A stretch of 5,342 nt of DNA from Cytophagia bacterium (GTDB lineage Bacteria; Bacteroidota; Bacteroidia; Cytophagales; Cyclobacteriaceae), in the NCBI GenBank assembly GCA_013373005.1, contig JABXIP010000393.1:1-5342 (forward strand), written 5' to 3'. The notes under the pieces were generated by a model, which searched no databases, was not told the DNA's origin, and was given only the letters and a program-made list of their open reading frames with translations. This document shows, piece after piece, positions 1 through 5,342 of the stretch (positions are counted from its first letter, which is position 1; each line of letters starts with the position of its first letter). The position numbers and the translations under genes are program-made.

Positions 1-314
1 CCAACCGTACCTCCGAAGTTCATCGGAAATTTTGGTGGCTCTTCGCTTTGCTTAATTGGCCCAAAGTTACTCTCGAACTTGTCGATATTGTCCTTCAGTG
101 CATAAAGCAAGCGCTTGGCGTGTTCAGGAGTGATCACGATTCTAGACTTTACCTTGGCCTTAGGCACTCCGGGCATCATCTTAATGAAATCGATCACAAA
201 CTCGCTGTTAGAGTGAGCAATCATCGCCAAGTTCACATACTGACCTTCGGCAATTTCTTCCGAAAGTTCGATGTTCAACTGGTTCTGTTGTTTTTGCTCG
301 TCTTTTTCAGCCAT
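1..314 (-). CDS. DUF3467 family protein, nearly complete (3' end cut by window edge)
   Basis: This gene opens with ATG at 314 and runs off the window at base 1 after 104 full codons, with no stop. The protein begins MAEKDEQKQQNQLNIELSEE and contains the blocks I recognise as DUF3467: NLAMIAHSNSEFVIDF (residues 28-43), PGVPKAKVKSRIVITPEHAK (48-67) and a PMNFGG motif (97-102). Known members are about 100 residues and end soon after PMNFGG, so probably only a few codons and the stop are missing. There is no signal peptide or membrane segment. It looks like a small soluble cytoplasmic protein with a charged, glutamine-rich N-terminus. The start is preferred because it sits three bases past the rpoC stop and no earlier in-frame start exists without entering rpoC. 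Its function is unknown to me. Placement suggests co-transcription with rpoC and perhaps a role tied to transcription, but that is inference. Confidence 0.93.
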   Translation of the reverse strand, partial: MAEKDEQKQQNQLNIELSEEIAEGQYVNLAMIAHSNSEFVIDFIKMMPGVPKAKVKSRIVITPEHAKRLLYALKDNIDKFESNFGPIKQSEEPPKFPMNFGGTV

Positions 315-317
315 GGC

Positions 318-3300
318 TTAAAGTTCTACTCTTTGTTCTTCTGAATGATAAGCTTCCTGGGCTGCTTCAAGCTGCTCTAGCTCTTCTTTGCTACCTACAA
401 TCAGATCATCATACTCTCTCATTCCTGTACCGGCAGGGATCAAGTGTCCAACAATTACGTTTTCTTTCAATCCGTTCAATGTATCAGCTTTACCTTTAAT
501 AGAGGCTTCACTCAATACTTTGGTAGTTTCCTGGAATGATGCTGCAGAAATGAAGCTATCTGTTCCCAAAGATGCCTGGGTAATACCCTGCAACTTAGGT
601 TGAGATACTGCAGGCTGAGCATCTCTCACTTCAACCAATTTCAGGTCACGTCTTCTCAAGCTAGAGTTCTCATCTCTAAGATCTCTTGGCGTTACAATCT
701 GACCTGGTTTAAGGTTTTCAGAATCACCTGCTTCAGATACAACCTTCATGTCAAGTATAGAGTCGTTCTCTTCCATGAAGACGAACTTATCTACTGTTTG
801 ACCTGGAAGGAATTGAGTATCTCCAGCATCGATGATTTCAACCTTCTGCATCATTTGCTTCACAATTACTTCAATGTGCTTATCATTGATTTTCACACCT
901 TGAAGTCGGTATACTTCCTGAATCTCGTTCACCAAGTATTCCTGTACAGCGGTTGGTCCTTGAATGTTCAAGATATCGTTCGGAGTGATGGCACCATCTG
1001 ACAATGGATAACCAGCTCTAACAAAGTCATTGTCTTGAACAAGGATGTGCTTAGAAAGTGGCACCATGTATTTCTTCTTCACACCGTCCTTAGACTCAAT
1101 GAAGATTTCACGGTTACCTCTCTTAATACCTCCGTAAGTTACTACACCATCGATCTCAGAAACTACTGCCGGGTTAGAAGGATTTCTAGCCTCGAACAAT
1201 TCTGTTACCCTAGGAAGACCCCCGGTAATATCTCTCGATTTACCCATGGTTCTAGGAATCTTAGCCAATGGTTGACCAACTTTAACTTTATCTCCTACAT
1301 CTACTGACAAGTGAGCTCCAACAGGAATATTGTAAGACTTAGAATCGTCTTTATAATTTACAATAACCGCAGGGTTCTTGTTCTTGTCTTTAGTATCTGT
1401 AATTACTTTTTCTCTGTGACCAGTCTGCTCATCAAACTCCTCTTTGAAAGTGATACCTTCTTCGATAGCATCGAAATCGATAGTACCATCAAATTCTGAA
1501 AGGATAACGGCATTATATGGATCCCACTTACAAAGCTCCTGACCCTTCTCTACCTTATCTCCTTCTTTCACCTTCAATACAGCACCGTAAGGTACGTGGT
1601 TAGAGATGAGCACTTTCTTAGACTTAGGATCAATCACCTGAATTTCACCAGTTCTACCCATTACGATGTTGATTTTGTTACCATCATCATCAGTAGTAGG
1701 AAGTGATCTCAATTCTTCGAACTGAATAACACCATCGAACTTAGCTTGGATCATCGCATCAACAGCAATGTTCGAAGCAGTACCACCCACGTGGAAGGTT
1801 CTCAATGTAAGCTGAGTACCTGGCTCACCGATTGACTGAGCTGCGATAACACCTACAGACTCACCTCGTTGTACCATTTTGTTGGTAGAAAGGTTTCTTC
1901 CGTAACACTTACCACAAACACCTCTCTTAGACTCACAAGTCAATACAGATCTGATTTCTACATCTTCAATTGCCGACTCATCTAACTGCTCAGCAATTTT
2001 CTCAGTGAATTCTTCACCAGAAGCAATAATCAACTCTTCAGTAATTGGATCGTAGATATCGTGAACAGATACTCTACCCAATACTCTTTCAGAAAGAGCT
2101 TCTACAACATCTTCGTTGTCTTTAAGGGCAGAAACTGTCAAACCTCTAAGCGTTCCACAATCTTCTTCGTTCACTACACAGTCTTGAGCAACATCTACCA
2201 AACGTCTGGTTAGGTAACCAGCATCCGCTGTTTTCAAGGCAGTATCTGCAAGACCTTTACGTGCACCGTGAGTTGAAATAAAGTACTCTAGTACATCCAA
2301 ACCTTCTTTAAAGTTTGAAAGAATCGGGTTTTCAATAATAGCTCCCACAGAACCTGCAAGGTTTTTCTGTGGCTTAGCCATCAGACCCCTCATACCACCA
2401 AGCTGACGAATCTGCTCTCTTGAACCACGAGCTCCTGAGTGCATCATCATGTAGATTGAGTTGAAACCTTGACGGTCTTCCTCCATCTCCTGCATCAATC
2501 CGTTAGTCAATCTGGTATTTACACGAGTCCAGATATCAATTACCTGATTATATCTCTCATTGTCTGTGATAAGACCCATTAGGTAGTTTTGCCATACAGC
2601 ATCAACTTCCTCTTTGGCGCTTTCGATTAGACCGTCTTTGTTCTCTGGAATGTGAATATCATCAAGACCCATTGAAAGACCACCTTGGAAAGCTGTCTGG
2701 AAACCAAGTTCCTTGATGTCATCAAGGAATCTGGCGGTTTCTGCAATACCACAGATGTTCACTACATTTTGGATGATCTTCTGAAGCTTCTTTTTAGTCA
2801 AAAGCTCATTCACAAAACCTACTTGCTCTGGAACAGTTTGGTTGAACAATACTCTACCTGCTACAGTCTCAATCATCTTCTCAACCAATTCTTCATTCTC
2901 ACGAACTTTGGTCTTCACATGAATGTAAGCGTGCTTAGAAAGCTTGCCCTCGTTCATAGCGATGATTACCTCTTCTGCAGAGTAGAATCTCATTCCCTCA
3001 CCTTCTACCTTCAATTCTTCGGTAGATCTTCTGCCTTTGGTTACGTAGTAAAGACCCAAAACCATGTCTTGAGAAGGTACTGTAATAGGCGCACCATTCG
3101 CAGGGTTAAGGATGTTGTGTGAAGAAAGCATCAACATGCTGGCTTCTAGCACTGCATCATGCCCTAGTGGCACGTGTACCGCCATCTGGTCACCGTCAAA
3201 GTCAGCGTTAAAGGCTGTACATACAAGCGGGTGCAACTGGATAGCCTTACCTTCAATCAGTTTTGGTTGGAATGCCTGAATACCTAGTCTGTGCAACGTA

Positions 3301-4622
3301 GGAGCACGGTTAAGCAATACAGGGTGTCCTTTCAATACGTTTTCAAGGATATCCCAAACCACAGGATCTTTTCTGTCAACAATTTTCTTAGCCGACTTCA
3401 CTGTTTTAACAATACCTCTCTCAATCAGCTTTCTGATAATGAATGGTTTGAACAGCTCAGCAGCCATATCTTTTGGAAGTCCACACTCATGGAGTTTCAA
3501 TTCAGGACCTACAACGATTACTGAACGACCAGAGTAGTCAACCCTTTTACCCAAAAGGTTCTGACGGAAACGACCTTGCTTACCTTTAAGCATATCACTC
3601 AAAGATTTCAAAGCTCTATTACCATCTGATCTTACAGCGTTAACTTTTCTAGAGTTATCGAAGAGTGAGTCAACAGCCTCTTGAAGCATACGCTTTTCGT
3701 TTCTCAAAATCACCTCAGGTGCTTTGATATCGATAAGACGCTTCAAACGGTTATTTCTGATGATTACTCTTCTATATAGATCGTTCAAATCTGAAGTAGC
3801 GAATCTACCTCCATCCAATGGCACCAATGGTCTCAATTCCGGTGGAATAACCGGTACCATTTTGATGATCATCCACTCAGGACGGTTCTCAATTCTGGTT
3901 TTTGCATCACGGAAAGCCTCAACAACTCTCAGTCTCTTCAAGGCTTCTGCCTTTCTTTGCTGAGAAGTATCAGTTGCAGCTTGGTGACGAAGTGCATAAG
4001 ACATTTCGTCCAGCTTCAATCTTGAAAGTAGCATCTCAAGACCTTCAGCACCCATTTTTGCAATAAATTTCTGTGGATCGTCATCATCCAACATTTGGTT
4101 CTCACGAGGAAGCTTATCCAGGATATCCAGATATTCATCTTCAGTTAAGAAGTCCATGTAGCTGATGCCTTCTTCTTCCTTGATACCCGCCTGAACAACC
4201 ACGTATCTCTCGTAGTATATAATTTGATCAAGCTTCTTGGTTGGCAAGCCAAGTAGGTATCCAATTTTATTTGGAAGAGATTTGAAGTACCAGATGTGAG
4301 CAACAGGAACCACCAATTCGATGTGTCCCATTCTTTCTCTACGAACCTTCTTCTCTGTTACTTCAACACCGCAACGGTCGCAGATAATGCCTTTATATCT
4401 GATTCTCTTATATTTTCCACAATGACATTCCCAGTCCTTCACAGGACCAAAGATTCTTTCACAGAACAATCCACCCATTTCAGGCTTATAAGTTCTGTAG
4501 TTAATCGTCTCCGGCTGGGTTACTTCACCATGTGAAGACTCCAGGATAGATTCCGGAGAAGCCAAGCTAATAGTGACTTTGTTAAAGTCTGTGTTAAGTT
4601 TTCTATTCTTTTTAAATGCCAT
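318..4622 (-). CDS. rpoC: DNA-directed RNA polymerase subunit beta' (complete)
   Basis: This is the beta' subunit, which with beta forms the active centre of RNA polymerase. It has 1434 residues, against 1407 in E. coli. In order: N-terminal zinc site C66, C68, C81, C84; clamp helices that bind sigma (about 279-323, RRVIIRNNRLKRL); switch region GKRVDYSGRSVIVVGPEL (359-376); RAPTLHRLGIQAFQP (439-453); the magnesium-binding NADFDGDQM with D474, D476, D478 (bases 3189-3203); bridge helix (about 777-812); second zinc site C822, C896, C903, C906; trigger loop with R941 and H944. An insert within the trigger loop (about 951-1127) resembles E. coli SI3. The C-terminal SFISAASFQETTKVL and LKENVIVGHLIPAGTG blocks are intact, followed by a glutamate-rich tail. 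ATG at 4622 gives the expected MAFKKNRKLN N-terminus. No frameshift or missing key residue is seen. It lies 46 bases after rpoB and 3 bases before a DUF3467 gene, so one operon is likely. Confidence 0.99.
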   Translation of the reverse strand: MAFKKNRKLNTDFNKVTISLASPESILESSHGEVTQPETINYRTYKPEMGGLFCERIFGPVKDWECHCGKYKRIRYKGIICDRCGVEVTEKKVRRERMGHIELVVPVAHIWYFKSLPNKIGYLLGLPTKKLDQIIYYERYVVVQAGIKEEEGISYMDFLTEDEYLDILDKLPRENQMLDDDDPQKFIAKMGAEGLEMLLSRLKLDEMSYALRHQAATDTSQQRKAEALKRLRVVEAFRDAKTRIENRPEWMIIKMVPVIPPELRPLVPLDGGRFATSDLNDLYRRVIIRNNRLKRLIDIKAPEVILRNEKRMLQEAVDSLFDNSRKVNAVRSDGNRALKSLSDMLKGKQGRFRQNLLGKRVDYSGRSVIVVGPELKLHECGLPKDMAAELFKPFIIRKLIERGIVKTVKSAKKIVDRKDPVVWDILENVLKGHPVLLNRAPTLHRLGIQAFQPKLIEGKAIQLHPLVCTAFNADFDGDQMAVHVPLGHDAVLEASMLMLSSHNILNPANGAPITVPSQDMVLGLYYVTKGRRSTEELKVEGEGMRFYSAEEVIIAMNEGKLSKHAYIHVKTKVRENEELVEKMIETVAGRVLFNQTVPEQVGFVNELLTKKKLQKIIQNVVNICGIAETARFLDDIKELGFQTAFQGGLSMGLDDIHIPENKDGLIESAKEEVDAVWQNYLMGLITDNERYNQVIDIWTRVNTRLTNGLMQEMEEDRQGFNSIYMMMHSGARGSREQIRQLGGMRGLMAKPQKNLAGSVGAIIENPILSNFKEGLDVLEYFISTHGARKGLADTALKTADAGYLTRRLVDVAQDCVVNEEDCGTLRGLTVSALKDNEDVVEALSERVLGRVSVHDIYDPITEELIIASGEEFTEKIAEQLDESAIEDVEIRSVLTCESKRGVCGKCYGRNLSTNKMVQRGESVGVIAAQSIGEPGTQLTLRTFHVGGTASNIAVDAMIQAKFDGVIQFEELRSLPTTDDDGNKINIVMGRTGEIQVIDPKSKKVLISNHVPYGAVLKVKEGDKVEKGQELCKWDPYNAVILSEFDGTIDFDAIEEGITFKEEFDEQTGHREKVITDTKDKNKNPAVIVNYKDDSKSYNIPVGAHLSVDVGDKVKVGQPLAKIPRTMGKSRDITGGLPRVTELFEARNPSNPAVVSEIDGVVTYGGIKRGNREIFIESKDGVKKKYMVPLSKHILVQDNDFVRAGYPLSDGAITPNDILNIQGPTAVQEYLVNEIQEVYRLQGVKINDKHIEVIVKQMMQKVEIIDAGDTQFLPGQTVDKFVFMEENDSILDMKVVSEAGDSENLKPGQIVTPRDLRDENSSLRRRDLKLVEVRDAQPAVSQPKLQGITQASLGTDSFISAASFQETTKVLSEASIKGKADTLNGLKENVIVGHLIPAGTGMREYDDLIVGSKEELEQLEAAQEAYHSEEQRVEL

Positions 4623-4632
4623 AGCTTTTTTG
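4623..4632 (-). promoter_or_regulatory. A-rich translation initiation leader of rpoC, no Shine-Dalgarno
   Basis: The ten bases directly before the rpoC ATG read CAAAAAAGCT. There is no GGAGG-like motif anywhere in the 46-base spacer. Bacteroidota ribosomes are known to rely little on Shine-Dalgarno pairing and to favour A-rich, unstructured leaders, which fits this A-run placed just after the possible hairpin. It supports the chosen rpoC start. Confidence 0.5.
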
Positions 4633-4663
4633 ATTCAATTGTTGTGGCCGAAGCCAATTAAAT
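4633..4663 (-). other. Possible RNA hairpin with UUCG tetraloop in the rpoB-rpoC spacer
   Basis: On the minus strand AUUUAAUU (4663-4656) can pair with AAUUGAAU (4640-4633) over 8 base pairs including one G-U pair. Inside this, GGC and GCC pair around a UUCG loop (4652-4649) closed by a C-G pair, which is a known extra-stable tetraloop. Five unpaired bases, ACAAC, bulge on the 3' side. An alternative fold extends the inner stem to UGGC/GCCA (4656-4645). No U-run follows, so it is not an intrinsic terminator. It could shape access to the rpoC start or mark a processing site. The pairing was worked out by hand and a role is inference. Confidence 0.4.
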
Positions 4664-4668
4664 ACGCC

Positions 4669-5342
4669 TTAGTCTAAAGTAATTTCTAGAGCCAAACCTC
4701 TCAATTCATGAACCAATACATTGAATGATTCAGGAATGTTCGGCTTAGGAATTGAATCGCCTTTAACGATCGCTTCATAAGCTTTAGCTCTACCGATTAC
4801 ATCATCAGACTTCACAGTCAAGATCTCTTGAAGCACGTGAGAAGCTCCGAAGGCCTCAAGTGCCCAAACCTCCATCTCACCGAAACGCTGACCACCAAAC
4901 TGAGCTTTACCACCCAATGGTTGCTGAGTAATCAATGAGTAAGGTCCGATAGATCTGGCGTGCATCTTATCATCAACTAAGTGACCTAGTTTCAACATGT
5001 ATGCTACACCTACTGTTACCGGCTGGTCGAATTTCTTACCTGTCAAACCATCGTACAAGTAAACACGACCTGCTTTTGGAAGACCTGCAGCACTTAACTC
5101 TGCATCTACCTCTTCCATGCTGGCACCATCGAAGATTGGAGTAGCATAACGCTTACCAAGTTTCTCTCCGGCCCAAGCCAAAACAGTTTCATAGATTTGA
5201 CCAATGTTCATCCTTGAAGGTACACCTAGTGGATTCAATACGATATCCATTGGAGTACCATCCTCTAGAAACGGCATATCTTCTTCTCTAACAATTCTGG
5301 CAACAACACCTTTGTTACCGTGACGACCCGCCATCTTATCAC
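4669..5342 (-). CDS. rpoB: DNA-directed RNA polymerase subunit beta, C-terminal part (5' end outside window)
   Basis: This is the last 223 residues of the beta subunit, ending LALEITLD and TAA at 4669-4671. The reading frame is open to the window edge and starts within the conserved GDKMAGRHGNKG block. The Met at 5334 is internal to that block and is not a start. The two lysines equivalent to E. coli K1065 and K1073, which line the active site, are at bases 5335-5337 and 5311-5313. Further blocks: IVLNPLGVPSRMNIGQI, HLVDDKMHARSIGPYSLITQ, and GGKAQFGGQRFGEMEVWALE, followed by LTVKSDDVIGRAKAYEAIVKG and the IPESFNVLVHELRGL ending that contacts beta'. Between MNIGQI and ATPIFDGA it lacks the roughly 55-residue insert found in E. 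coli beta, so it is the short form. The rifampicin-binding region lies upstream of the window and cannot be judged. Confidence 0.99.
   Translation of the reverse strand, partial: DKMAGRHGNKGVVARIVREEDMPFLEDGTPMDIVLNPLGVPSRMNIGQIYETVLAWAGEKLGKRYATPIFDGASMEEVDAELSAAGLPKAGRVYLYDGLTGKKFDQPVTVGVAYMLKLGHLVDDKMHARSIGPYSLITQQPLGGKAQFGGQRFGEMEVWALEAFGASHVLQEILTVKSDDVIGRAKAYEAIVKGDSIPKPNIPESFNVLVHELRGLALEITLD

Noticed and set aside
48..344. Plus-strand open frame of 98 codons
   Set aside because: It lies antisense to the DUF3467 gene and the rpoC end, and its translation resembles no family I know. The minus-strand frame gives a clear conserved protein.
600..1001. Plus-strand open frame of 133 codons
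   Set aside because: Fully antisense to conserved rpoC, with no recognisable domain. It is a by-product of rpoC codon use.
2685..3122. Plus-strand open frame of 145 codons, the longest antisense frame
   Set aside because: It is opposite a well-conserved part of rpoC, its translation is rich in cysteine, leucine and histidine without a motif, and no start context supports it.
4623..4668. Intrinsic terminator between rpoB and rpoC
   Set aside because: A hairpin is possible, but it is followed on the minus strand by an A-run rather than a U-run, and rpoB and rpoC are normally one transcript.
4623..4668. Separate promoter for rpoC in the spacer
   Set aside because: I could not find a convincing Bacteroidota promoter (TTG followed by TAnnTTTG at proper spacing). 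TATTTAATTGG is only a loose resemblance.
5332..5334. ATG at 5334 as a gene start
   Set aside because: It is the internal Met of the universal rpoB GDKMAGRHGNKG block, and the frame stays open to the window edge.
1..5342. A new system, mobile element, CRISPR array or RNA gene
   Set aside because: Almost every base is accounted for by three collinear conserved genes. I saw no direct repeats, inverted terminal repeats, tRNA-like folds or foreign genes.

Overview
The window is a piece of the RNA polymerase operon of a member of the Bacteroidota, read entirely on the minus strand. In transcription order (high to low coordinates) it holds the 3' end of rpoB (RNA polymerase beta subunit, 5342 to 4669, 5' end outside the window), a 46-base spacer, a complete rpoC (beta' subunit, 1434 codons plus stop, 4622 to 318), and after only three bases a small DUF3467-family gene (314 to beyond base 1, missing perhaps only its last few codons and stop).

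The phylum assignment rests on three things visible here: a DUF3467 gene directly behind rpoC, which I recall as typical of Bacteroidota; the Bacteroidota-like form of the beta' C-terminal region, with an extra charged segment before the conserved LQGIT motif; and start sites lacking a Shine-Dalgarno motif, with an A-rich stretch in front of rpoC. A marine or soil Cytophagales-type organism would fit, but below phylum level this is inference.

Both polymerase genes look intact and functional. All universal catalytic and zinc-binding residues of beta' are present (NADFDGD, two four-cysteine zinc sites, bridge helix, trigger loop with its histidine), and the beta fragment carries the conserved GDKMAGRHGNKG and GGKAQFGGQRFGEMEVWALEA blocks. 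Beta and beta' together form the catalytic core of RNA polymerase. The DUF3467 protein has no function I can name. Its tight spacing means it is very probably co-transcribed with rpoC.

About 99% of the window is coding. The only non-coding DNA is the 46-base rpoB-rpoC spacer, which can fold into a hairpin capped by a UUCG tetraloop, and the 3-base rpoC-DUF3467 gap. I found no tRNA, rRNA, CRISPR, mobile element, promoter or terminator. This is an ordinary, conserved housekeeping region and I see no evidence of a new biological system. The findings below are modest: lineage-specific inserts, the spacer hairpin, and the conserved but uncharacterised small gene.
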